A stretch of DNA of 64,000 nt from Eisenbergiella tayi (GTDB taxonomy: Bacteria; Bacillota; Clostridia; Lachnospirales; Lachnospiraceae): positions 124,001 through 188,000 of the forward strand of contig NZ_MPDJ01000010.1 of assembly GCF_001881565.1 (NCBI RefSeq). Direction: 5' to 3'. The notes under the pieces are model-generated. The model made no database searches. It was given only the letters and a program-made list of their open reading frames with translations, and had not been told where the DNA came from. The position numbers and the translations under genes were made by a program. How positions within the stretch are numbered: the first letter of the stretch is position 1; each line of letters starts with the position of its first letter. Of the stretch, positions 34,702 to 43,004 are shown in pieces.

Positions 34702-34743
34702 AAAAAAATCCCCGCCTTTCCTGCTTGAAAGGACGGGGATTTT
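34702..34743. terminator. Bidirectional terminator between metF and the GH3 gene
   Basis: Stem AATCCCCGCCTTTC/GAAAGGACGGGGATT (one bulge), with A-run before and T-run after, serving both converging genes. Confidence 0.9.
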
Positions 34744-34772
34744 ATATATACACTTTTCTTACAGCCTTCCGA

Positions 34773-37031
34773 TCATTCCAGAATAAATTCTGCCTGCATC
34801 TCACAGCCGCTGTGGGGAGCAACCATCACCTGGAACTTACCTGCCTCCGAACGATATTCCATATCTTTTCCATAAAAACGCAGCATGTCTTCTGTAATAA
34901 CAAATTCCACAGTCTTTGTCTCCCCTGCCTCCAGAGAAACCAGCTGTACGCCTTTCAGCTCCTTCACCGGACGCACCACGCTGCCGGCCACATCACGGAT
35001 ATACAGCTGTACCGCTTCCACGCCCGCCATATCACCAGTATTGGTAATATCCGCTTTTACGGTCAGAGGGCTTTCCCTGTGCATAATATGGCTGCTCAGA
35101 GTAACCGGGCTGTATTCCGCCCTGTGATAGGAAAGACCATATCCATAAGGATATAATGGCTCGTTATCACAATCTGTATAACGGGAGAAAAAGCGGTTCG
35201 GCGTTGTCCCGTCATAGGGTCTTCCCGTCCGGAAATGATTATAGTACAAAGGCATCTGTCCCACCCTGCGGGGCATACTCATGGACAGCCTTCCGGAAGG
35301 ATTCTCTTTTCCAAACAGAACATCGGCGATCGCATGCCCTCCTTCGGTCCCCGGGAACCAAACTTCAAGCAGGGCATCCGATAACCTGCCAACCTCATCC
35401 AGAACAAGCGGACGTCCGCCAAACAGCACAACAACTACTTTCGCCGCCTTTTCCCGGACTCTGCGGAGAAGCTCAAGCTGATCGCCGGGCAAATCCAGGC
35501 AGGTACGGCTTCCGCCCTCTCCACCCTGCGCCACGGCTTCTCCCAGGGCCAATACTGCTATATCGGCCTGCTGCGCAAGCTTTTCGGCCCTTTCCATTTC
35601 CTGCTGACGTTTTTCTGTACTCCATGCTTCCATTCCCATCTGTTCCATCATAAACGGAAGGTCACGGTAATCCTTCTCCAGCAAGGTTTCACAGCCGGGA
35701 GCGCTCGTCACGTTTTCTTTTCCGACTGCTTCTTCCAATGCCGCCTTTAAGGTAACGACATTCTCTTTGTTTCCATGAATGGCCCACATACCCAGGGCAT
35801 CCTGGTTATCCGCATAAGGCCCTATGACAGCAATCCTGCCGCCATTTTTTAATGGAAGGGTTTTCTCCTGAGCATAAGTGCCGCCCGCAGAACGCGGCAT
35901 CCCTTGTTTATTTTCCAGCAGAACCATGGTTTTCACTGCCGCTTCTCTGGCCAGCCTGCGGTTTTCTTCACAGAGGAAAAGACGGGCTTCTTCCGCTTCA
36001 TCGGCTCCGCGGTAAGGATCTTCAAATAAGCCCAGCTTATTCTTCAGCCTGAGGATACGCATTACCGCCTTATCCAGCATGCCTTCATCAATTTTGCCTT
36101 CCTTCAGGAGTTCCTCCAGGTAATTGGCATAACAGCCGGTACACATGTCAATATCCACACCGGCTTCCATAGCCAGGCGGGCCGCTTCCTTCTGATCCTC
36201 TGCCGCTCCGTGAAGCACCAGCTCAGCTATAGCCGCATAATCGGTGATTACCACGCCGTCAAAGCCCCACTCCTCCCGGAGAACATCGTTCATCAGCCAC
36301 TTATTTCCTGTCGAAGGGATTCCGTCCACAGTATTAAAGGAAGTCATGATCATTTCACAGCCTGCATCCACACCGGCTTTATAGGAAGGAAGATATTCCT
36401 GGCGCAGCCTGCGCTCAGACATGTCCACCGTGTTATAATCTCTGCCGCCCTCCGGCGCGCCATAGGCGGCAAAATGCTTCACACAGGAGGCCATGCCCGC
36501 CGGCTTCGCTTCTCCAAGGCCCTTCTGGAAGCCTTTTACCATAGCCGCGGCATAAAGGCTGTTCATATAAGGATCTTCCCCTGTGGACTCCAGACACCGC
36601 CCCCATCTTGCATCCCTTACCAGATCCACCATGGGCGAAAAGGTAACATGGGCTCCAGCCGCCACACTTTCTTCCGAGGTCACTTCACACAGCCTTTCCA
36701 GAAGCTGCGGATCGAAGGAGCATCCCAGGGCCAGCGGAATAGGAAATACCGTTCGGAAACCATAAATAATGTCCGCCATGAACAGCAGGGGGATTTTATG
36801 TCTGCTCCGTTCCAGATAGGCCTTCTGTACCGCCCTGACCCGCTGCGCTCCCACCACATTAAGGGTGGAACCCACATTACGGGCCAGTTCTTCACTGAGC
36901 CCCAAATCCTCCCTGACACCCAGCTCCTGTCCCTCCGCATTCAGTACCTCGCCAGGCACCTGCACCAGCTGTCCGATTTTTTCCGTCAAAGATAAGGAAT
37001 CCAACAATTCCTGAAGCTTATTCTCCTGCAT
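34773..37031 (-). CDS. Glycoside hydrolase family 3 (beta-glucosidase type)
   Basis: A 752-aa enzyme without signal peptide, so cytoplasmic. Order: N-terminal TIM-barrel domain (KHFAAYG; catalytic nucleophile Asp in GFDGVVITDYAAIAEL near 260), alpha/beta sandwich domain (RIAVIGPYADNQDALGMW, VAVLALGEAVAQGGEG-type region) and a C-terminal fibronectin III-like domain (SPLTVKADITNTGDMAGVEAVQLY). It should release terminal beta-linked glucose or xylose from imported oligosaccharides. It stands alone with no transporter or regulator beside it, so the substrate is open. Confidence 0.95.
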   Translation of the reverse strand: MQENKLQELLDSLSLTEKIGQLVQVPGEVLNAEGQELGVREDLGLSEELARNVGSTLNVVGAQRVRAVQKAYLERSRHKIPLLFMADIIYGFRTVFPIPLALGCSFDPQLLERLCEVTSEESVAAGAHVTFSPMVDLVRDARWGRCLESTGEDPYMNSLYAAAMVKGFQKGLGEAKPAGMASCVKHFAAYGAPEGGRDYNTVDMSERRLRQEYLPSYKAGVDAGCEMIMTSFNTVDGIPSTGNKWLMNDVLREEWGFDGVVITDYAAIAELVLHGAAEDQKEAARLAMEAGVDIDMCTGCYANYLEELLKEGKIDEGMLDKAVMRILRLKNKLGLFEDPYRGADEAEEARLFLCEENRRLAREAAVKTMVLLENKQGMPRSAGGTYAQEKTLPLKNGGRIAVIGPYADNQDALGMWAIHGNKENVVTLKAALEEAVGKENVTSAPGCETLLEKDYRDLPFMMEQMGMEAWSTEKRQQEMERAEKLAQQADIAVLALGEAVAQGGEGGSRTCLDLPGDQLELLRRVREKAAKVVVVLFGGRPLVLDEVGRLSDALLEVWFPGTEGGHAIADVLFGKENPSGRLSMSMPRRVGQMPLYYNHFRTGRPYDGTTPNRFFSRYTDCDNEPLYPYGYGLSYHRAEYSPVTLSSHIMHRESPLTVKADITNTGDMAGVEAVQLYIRDVAGSVVRPVKELKGVQLVSLEAGETKTVEFVITEDMLRFYGKDMEYRSEAGKFQVMVAPHSGCEMQAEFILE

Positions 37032-37078
37032 TTCTTATCATTCCCTCCCTAAAACAGGGTGAAAGCCATATTCTGTTT

Positions 37079-38092
37079 TCACGCCCACATGGTATCGTCC
37101 GAAATTTCTATTTTTTTATCCCGAAGCATCAGATCGCTCACAGCCTGTGCCGCAGGCTTCCCGTGGAACAGCACTTCATTGACCTGCTCAATAATAGGAA
37201 GCTGTACCTGATATTTTTCTGCAAGAGCCATGGCAGCTTTGGCAGAATAAACGCCCTCCACCACCATCTTCACTTCTTTCATGGCCTCTTCCATCGTACA
37301 GCCCTGCCCGATAAGGATTCCGGCCCTGCGGTTTCTGGAATGCATGCTGGCGCAGGTAACGATTAAATCCCCGATTCCGGATAAGCCGCAGAAGGTTTCA
37401 AAATGGCCTCCCATCTGGATTCCCAGGCGGGCGATTTCCGTAATTCCGCGGGTAATAAGCGCCGCCTTCGTATTATCTCCGTAGCCCAGACCGTCGGCGA
37501 TTCCTGCCGCAAGCGCCACCACATTTTTCAGTGCCGCGCCGATTTCAATTCCCAGTACATCAGGGCTTGCATACACACGGAACACTTCATTCATAAAAAT
37601 ATTCTGAATATATTCCGCTGTTTTCTTATTCCTTGCTCCCGCCACAATGACGGTGGGCAGCCCCTTGCCTACTTCTTCCGCGTGGGAAGGGCCGGAAAGT
37701 ACGGCGACCTCAGCCTGGGGCACTTCTTCTTCAATGATCTGGGAAAGCGTCATCAGGGAGTTTTCTTCGATTCCTTTGGCAACATTGACAATAATCTGCC
37801 CTTTGTCCACAACGCTTTTCAGCTGAGCCGCCGTGCTTCTTGTAAAGGGCGAAGGTACTGCGAGCACCAGCAGATCCTTTCCTTCCACCGCAGCCTTTAA
37901 ATCTGTGGTAAAAACAGTATCCTCCGAAAGGATTACGCAGGGAAGCTTATCCTTCTGCTCCCTTTTCTCCCGCAGCATCTCAATTTCCGTCTCAAGTGCG
38001 GACCATACCGTCACATGATGCCCGTTATTTGTAAGAAGCCAGGTGAGCGCTGTTCCCCAGCTGCCCGCTCCTATCATTCCTATTTCAGCCAT
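37079..38092 (-). CDS. gpsA: NAD(P)-dependent glycerol-3-phosphate dehydrogenase
   Basis: A 337-aa enzyme making sn-glycerol 3-phosphate for phospholipids. GAGSWGTALTWLLTNNGH is the dinucleotide fold, then VLAVPSPFTRS, NVAKGIE, VLSGPSHAEE, the catalytic-Lys segment GAALKNVVALAAGIADGLGYGDNTKAALITRG and LSGIGDLIVTC. AAGGGA precedes the ATG. It is grouped with plsY, which uses its product, and der. Confidence 0.97.
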   Translation of the reverse strand: MAEIGMIGAGSWGTALTWLLTNNGHHVTVWSALETEIEMLREKREQKDKLPCVILSEDTVFTTDLKAAVEGKDLLVLAVPSPFTRSTAAQLKSVVDKGQIIVNVAKGIEENSLMTLSQIIEEEVPQAEVAVLSGPSHAEEVGKGLPTVIVAGARNKKTAEYIQNIFMNEVFRVYASPDVLGIEIGAALKNVVALAAGIADGLGYGDNTKAALITRGITEIARLGIQMGGHFETFCGLSGIGDLIVTCASMHSRNRRAGILIGQGCTMEEAMKEVKMVVEGVYSAKAAMALAEKYQVQLPIIEQVNEVLFHGKPAAQAVSDLMLRDKKIEISDDTMWA

Positions 38093-38135
38093 TACCGATC
38101 CCTTCCGCCTGTCGCCAGACTCTGCTTTTTATCTT

Positions 38136-38795
38136 TCATTCTTTCACTGCTTCTTTATTCTTTTTGAACAGATAGGTTTTTCTCTCATTTCCATGAAGCA
38201 GCCGTTTGATATTTTCTCTATGCTTCCAATACGCCATAACGGTGAGAAATGCGCCGACTATGTAAAGCTCAATGAGAGCCGCCTGGCTCATTCCGAAAAT
38301 ACCCATCTGGCCCAATACTACCAGTTCAATCATGAATCCCGCATAAACGAGAAGGGAGCCCAGAGATACATAATGAGTGGTGAGGAACGCACCGAAAAAC
38401 AAAACCACGCCTACAGGTATAAAATAAGGATGGAAAGAAAGGATAAGACCGGCTGTTGCCGCAATTCCCTTTCCTCCTTTGAAATTAAGATAAAAAGGAA
38501 AATTGTGGCCCAGGATTGCACCGGCTCCCGCATACAGCATATACAGATATTTCATATCCGGATGGCTGTTTCCAAACAGAAGCCTTACAACAAGCACCGC
38601 CAGGATACACTTAATAACATCCCCTCCAAAAACAATCAGTCCCGCCTTAGTGCCCAGTACACGAAGAGCGTTCGTGGTACCGGCATTTCCGCTTCCGTAA
38701 TTACGGATATCGATGCCATGCATCTTTCCATAAAGAAATGAAGTCTGAAACAGGCCAAAAACATAGCCTATCAAAAGGCAAACTACTCGAATCAT
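38136..38795 (-). CDS. plsY: Acyl-phosphate:glycerol-3-phosphate acyltransferase
   Basis: A 219-aa membrane enzyme with about five membrane segments that acylates glycerol 3-phosphate to start phospholipid synthesis. Family motifs: RNYGSGNAGTTNALRVLG (motif 1), GHNFPFYLNFKGGKGIAAT (motif 2) and SLGSLLVYAG (motif 3). Located between der (1 bp gap) and gpsA, which supplies its substrate, the usual arrangement in clostridia and bacilli. Confidence 0.96.
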   Translation of the reverse strand: MIRVVCLLIGYVFGLFQTSFLYGKMHGIDIRNYGSGNAGTTNALRVLGTKAGLIVFGGDVIKCILAVLVVRLLFGNSHPDMKYLYMLYAGAGAILGHNFPFYLNFKGGKGIAATAGLILSFHPYFIPVGVVLFFGAFLTTHYVSLGSLLVYAGFMIELVVLGQMGIFGMSQAALIELYIVGAFLTVMAYWKHRENIKRLLHGNERKTYLFKKNKEAVKE

Positions 38796-38796
38796 C

Positions 38797-40134
38797 TTAT
38801 CTTGTCTCCTTCCGTTCCCTGATAATAAATTTCAGGGGGGTTCCTCTGAATCCAAAGGCTTCCCTTATTTTATTTTCTATATAACGAGTATAGGAAAAAT
38901 GCATCAATTCCTTATCGTTCACAAAAATAACAAAGGTAGGCGGTTTCACGGCCGCCTGTGTAATATAATAGAGACGGAGCCTCTTTCCCTTATCGGACGG
39001 CGGCTGCTGCATCGCCACAGCCTCGGCCATAATCTCATTAAGCACACCGGTAGCAATCCGGAGCGCATGGTTTTCAATAACCGCATCAATCGTTTCAAAA
39101 AGCTTGGGCAGGCGCTGTCCAGTTTTCGCTGATATAAAAATGATTTCCGCATAAGGCATGAAGGCCAGCGTATTCCTCACCTTCTCCTGAAAACGGTATA
39201 TGGTTTTATCATCTTTTTCAATGGCATCCCATTTATTCACCGCTATGATCATGCCCTTGCCTCGTTCATGGGCTATTCCTGCAATCTTGGCATCCTGTTC
39301 GGTAACGCCCTCCTGGGCGTCGATTACAAGCACTACCACGTCGGCACGCTCCACAGCTCCCACAGTACGGACGATCATATACCGTTCCAGCTCTTCTTTG
39401 ATTTTATTTTTCCTGCGCAGTCCTGCCGTATCGATAAAGATATATTCTTTTCCGTTATGCACCACCTCCGTGTCTATGGCATCCCTGGTAGTGCCGGCAA
39501 TATCGGATACGATTACCCGGTTTTCTCCGATAAGCTTATTAATAATAGAAGATTTCCCGACATTCGGTTTCCCGACGATGGCGATTCTGGGCCTGTCGTC
39601 CTCATCCTCCGCCTCGGACCTGTCAGGGAAATGCCTGATGACCTCATCCAGCAGATCGCCGATCCCCATCCGGTTCGCCGCTGAAATAGGATTGGGATCT
39701 CCGATGCCCAGATTATAAAATTCATAGACATCCGCCATGAACTTGTCAAAGCTGTCCACCTTATTTACCACCAAAACCACAGGCTTATGGGAACGCCGCA
39801 GCATATCCGCCACCTTGGAATCCGAATCTACAAGCCCCTGCTTTACATCCACCATGAAGAGGATAACATCTGCGGTATCAATAGCTATCTGAGCCTGTTC
39901 CCGCATCTGCGACAGGATAATGTCACTGCTGTCCGGCTCTATTCCGCCGGTATCTATCAGGGTAAAGGCCCGATCCAGCCAGGTCACATCCGCATAAATA
40001 CGATCCCTGGTAATCCCGGGAGAATCCTTTACGATGGAGATCATCTCTCCTGCCAGAGCGTTAAAAAGGGTGGATTTTCCCACGTTAGGTCTTCCCACCA
40101 CCGCTACAATTGGTTTTCTCGTTGTATCACTCAT
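38797..40134 (-). CDS. der: Ribosome-assembly GTPase Der (EngA)
   Basis: A 445-aa protein with two consecutive GTPase domains (GRPNVGKST at 14-22 and GKPNVGKSS near 188; G3 DTGGIEP and DTAGLRRK; G4 NKVD and NKWD) and a C-terminal KH-like domain (LYYITQAAVKPPTFVIFVND). It acts in late 50S assembly. The ATG overlaps the upstream DUF512 stop by 4 bp (ATGA). Length is standard. Confidence 0.98.
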   Translation of the reverse strand: MSDTTRKPIVAVVGRPNVGKSTLFNALAGEMISIVKDSPGITRDRIYADVTWLDRAFTLIDTGGIEPDSSDIILSQMREQAQIAIDTADVILFMVDVKQGLVDSDSKVADMLRRSHKPVVLVVNKVDSFDKFMADVYEFYNLGIGDPNPISAANRMGIGDLLDEVIRHFPDRSEAEDEDDRPRIAIVGKPNVGKSSIINKLIGENRVIVSDIAGTTRDAIDTEVVHNGKEYIFIDTAGLRRKNKIKEELERYMIVRTVGAVERADVVVLVIDAQEGVTEQDAKIAGIAHERGKGMIIAVNKWDAIEKDDKTIYRFQEKVRNTLAFMPYAEIIFISAKTGQRLPKLFETIDAVIENHALRIATGVLNEIMAEAVAMQQPPSDKGKRLRLYYITQAAVKPPTFVIFVNDKELMHFSYTRYIENKIREAFGFRGTPLKFIIRERKETR

Positions 40135-41480
40135 ATATTTTTTCCATCCATTCTTCTGATAAAAGCGTTAACAAAGTCATATCCGCTTGATTTTACAATA
40201 TCTGTCTTCACTTGTAAAGCCCCTGACAGGTCCCGGACTGTAATATCATCCAGCAAAACCTGTTCACCGCTCCTTAATATATTTTCCGGTAAATACAGGA
40301 TTTCACCTAATTCCTGCCCCTTAAGCTGCGCGATAATATCCTGTCCTGTGAGCAGCCCTGTGACCGTGATTTTTTCCCCGAAAAAATCATTCCTTACAGG
40401 ATAAACATGGATTGATATCTCCGGAAACCGTTCCATGATACGATCCGCCATTCTGCGGATATAGGGATAAGCGATCTTTCCTGTGACGGAGGAATACGTC
40501 CCTTCCAGGATTCTGCCTTCCAGCGCTCCCGGTTCTTCCAGCTGACGGAGGGCATCTTCAAATTCCTCCAGCATAAGCCTTATCATACCCACGCCGTTTT
40601 CCAACTGGAGATAACCGTCGTAGGTTTCCTCCGGCGGCATTTTCTCTCCCGCAAGGATGTACCATTCGTCGCTGGCATGTACAAAATGAAGCCCGTATTC
40701 CGGGAAAATCTTTTCCTGCCAGCCGTGAATCTGCTCCAGCACATATTTAGCATCCTCCTGAGTAAACGGTTCCAGCGGCTCCAGACCCTCCCGGAATTTG
40801 GACAATCCCACGGGAACGACGGAAACGCTCTGCAGATGCGGCAGGTACCTTGTCAGGTCCCTGATGGAGCGGTCCAGCTCCTCTCCGTCATTAAAGCCCT
40901 TGCAAAGGACAATCTGTCCGTTCATCTGAATACCCGCTTCAAAAAAACGATCCGCCTTTTTCAAAGCTTCCCCCGCAAACCGGTTATGCAGCATCCGGCA
41001 CCGGAGTTCGGGATTCGTTGTCTGAAAAGATATATTAATGGGGGACAGGTGATATTTAATAATCCTCTCCACATCCCTTTCGGACATATTGGTAAGCGTC
41101 ACATAATTACCCTGAAGGAAGGAAAGTCTGGAATCATCATCCTTAAAATATAAGGTTTCCCGCATTCCCTTCGGCATCTGATCGATAAAGCAGAAAATAC
41201 ATTTATTGCTGCAGGAACGGTATTCATCCATCAGTCCGTTTTCAAAGGTAATTCCCAAATCCTCTTCATAATCCTTATCTATTTCCAGGAGCCATTCTTC
41301 ACCGGAGGGCTTTGCCACCAGTACCTCCACATATTCCTCTTCAATCATATACTGGTAGTCAAAAACGTCTTCCACCGTTTCCCCATTAATTTCCAGAAGC
41401 CTGTCTCCCGGCTCAATCCCCATTTCACAGGCAATCCCGTCTTCACTGACAGCCTGGATTAAATGGCCTTTTCTTTTCAT
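40131..41480 (-). CDS. DUF512 radical-SAM-like Fe-S protein with PDZ domain
   Basis: About 449 aa. The N-terminal 60 residues form a PDZ-like segment (GIEPGDRLLEINGETVEDVFDY). Then comes a radical SAM Cys cluster CSNKCIFCFIDQMPKGMRETLY, continuing with DDDSRLSFLQGNYVTLTN, and a C-terminal DUF512 domain (TGLLTGQDIIAQL, VLLDDITVRDL). The family is near-universal in clostridia and cyanobacteria, next to der, with an unproven role. The ATG at 41480 is chosen because GGGAG lies 5 nt upstream; a second ATG is at 41492. Confidence 0.93.
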   Translation of the reverse strand: MKRKGHLIQAVSEDGIACEMGIEPGDRLLEINGETVEDVFDYQYMIEEEYVEVLVAKPSGEEWLLEIDKDYEEDLGITFENGLMDEYRSCSNKCIFCFIDQMPKGMRETLYFKDDDSRLSFLQGNYVTLTNMSERDVERIIKYHLSPINISFQTTNPELRCRMLHNRFAGEALKKADRFFEAGIQMNGQIVLCKGFNDGEELDRSIRDLTRYLPHLQSVSVVPVGLSKFREGLEPLEPFTQEDAKYVLEQIHGWQEKIFPEYGLHFVHASDEWYILAGEKMPPEETYDGYLQLENGVGMIRLMLEEFEDALRQLEEPGALEGRILEGTYSSVTGKIAYPYIRRMADRIMERFPEISIHVYPVRNDFFGEKITVTGLLTGQDIIAQLKGQELGEILYLPENILRSGEQVLLDDITVRDLSGALQVKTDIVKSSGYDFVNAFIRRMDGKNI

Positions 41481-41563
41481 GTAAACTCCCATCCGTGCAC
41501 CAGGTACACTTTTGTCTTTCTCGCCTGAACGGCTTTTCCTTTCCTTATTCTACTAGAATTTCC

Positions 41564-41592
41564 TTGACGTGTCACTAGCATAATGTTATAAA
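41564..41592 (+). promoter_or_regulatory. Promoter of prs
   Basis: TTGACG (41564-41569), 17-bp spacer, TATAAA (41587-41592), about 110 bp upstream of the prs start. The untranslated leader of about 105 nt shows no recognised riboswitch. Confidence 0.75.
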
Positions 41593-41702
41593 ATAAATTA
41601 GCTATGTGTTTTTCAAAATAATACTTACATAGTTTTGCAGCAGTAAATGCTTCGCTGCAAATAAAGAAAGGTCTGCTGCCGGCAGACAGACAGGAGAAGG
41701 AT

Positions 41703-42890
41703 ATGCCAAATGTACGCGAACTGGAAAATGCACTTCCTGTAGCCCCTCTGAAGGTTCTGGCCATGGAATCCGCCTCGGCCATCGGGAAACGTGTCAACAA
41801 TTATCTTGTTGAATTCCGGAAAAATATGAAAAATACCAAACATGATGATCCTGCTTTTCGGGGATACATCGAAGACAGCTACCTGGTGGACGCCTCCAAT
41901 CCCCGCTTCGGAAGCGGTGAAGGGAAAGGAATTGTCCGGGAGTCCGTCAGAGGAAAGGATCTTTTCATAATCGTGGATGTATGTAACCATAGTCTGACCT
42001 ATTCCATCAACGGATATACGAACCACCGATCCCCGGATGATAATTACCAGGATCTGAAGAGAATGATTTCTTCTGCCGCAGGAAAGGCCCATCGGATAAA
42101 TGTGGTAATGCCCTTCCTCTATGAAGGCAGACAGCATAAAAGAACCAGCCGGGAATCTCTGGACTGCGCTTATATGCTCACCGAGCTGGCCGATATGGGT
42201 GTCAATAATTTCATAACCTTCGATGCCCATGACCCGAGAGTGCAGAACGCCACGCCACTAAACGGCTTTGACAATTTCACCCCTCCCTATCAGTTCATGC
42301 GTGCCCTGCTTGATACGGAGGATGACCTGATAATTGACCAGGAGCACACCATCGTCATCAGCCCTGATGAAGGCGCGCTGGATCGTGCCGTATACTTCGG
42401 CAACGTTCTCGGCGTCAATACCGGTATGTTCTATAAACGCAGGGATTATTCCACCATCGTAAACGGCAAGAATCCCATTGTCGCTCATGAATTCCTGGGG
42501 GACAATATTGACGGCAAGGATGTTATCATCATCGATGATATGATCTCCACCGGTGAAAGCATGCTTGATACCGCCCGTCAGCTGAAGGAAATGAATGCAA
42601 AACGCGTCTTCATCTGCTGTACCTTCGGCCTGTTCACCAACGGACTGGAATCCTTTGACAAGGCGTATGAAAACTGCTGGTTCGACCGGGTAATCACCAC
42701 AAATCTCACCTACCAGCCTCCGGAGATATACACTAGGCCTTATTATACGGAAGCGGATATGAGTAAATTCCTGGCTTCGATCATCGACTTCATGAACCAT
42801 GATGTTTCCATGTCCCACGTAATGACGCCTACGGAAAAAATCAATGAAATCCTGGCCAGATACAATAACCGGGAAGAATATCACATTTAA
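41703..42890 (+). CDS. prs: Ribose-phosphate pyrophosphokinase (long form)
   Basis: A 395-aa PRPP synthetase. The ATP/R5P-binding region (IVDVCNHSLTYSINGYTNHRSPDDNYQDLKR is split by insertions relative to the short form), YEGRQHKRTSRESLDCAYM, VISPDEGALDRA and the PRPP loop VIIIDDMISTGESMLDTA are present. It is about 75 residues longer than the E. coli type, a form common in clostridia, and lacks the exact FSDGE motif region at the N-terminus. AGGAGAAGG precedes the ATG. Makes PRPP for purine, pyrimidine, His and Trp synthesis. Confidence 0.93.
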   Translation: MPNVRELENALPVAPLKVLAMESASAIGKRVNNYLVEFRKNMKNTKHDDPAFRGYIEDSYLVDASNPRFGSGEGKGIVRESVRGKDLFIIVDVCNHSLTYSINGYTNHRSPDDNYQDLKRMISSAAGKAHRINVVMPFLYEGRQHKRTSRESLDCAYMLTELADMGVNNFITFDAHDPRVQNATPLNGFDNFTPPYQFMRALLDTEDDLIIDQEHTIVISPDEGALDRAVYFGNVLGVNTGMFYKRRDYSTIVNGKNPIVAHEFLGDNIDGKDVIIIDDMISTGESMLDTARQLKEMNAKRVFICCTFGLFTNGLESFDKAYENCWFDRVITTNLTYQPPEIYTRPYYTEADMSKFLASIIDFMNHDVSMSHVMTPTEKINEILARYNNREEYHI

Positions 42891-42927
42891 CAGCTGAGGG
42901 AATGCATTCTTCTCTTCCCTCTCATAC

Positions 42928-42980
42928 AAAAACGGACAAAGGATTGTGCTCCGGCACATCTCCTTTGCCCGTTTTCTTTT
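42928..42980. terminator. Bidirectional terminator between prs and the sensor kinase
   Basis: Long imperfect stem AAAACGG..AAAGGA..TGTGC/GCACA..TCCTTT..CCGTTTT with TTTT after it on the plus strand and T-rich sequence on the minus side. Confidence 0.8.
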
Positions 42981-43004
42981 CTCTGATAAACGACGGCTCA
43001 GCCC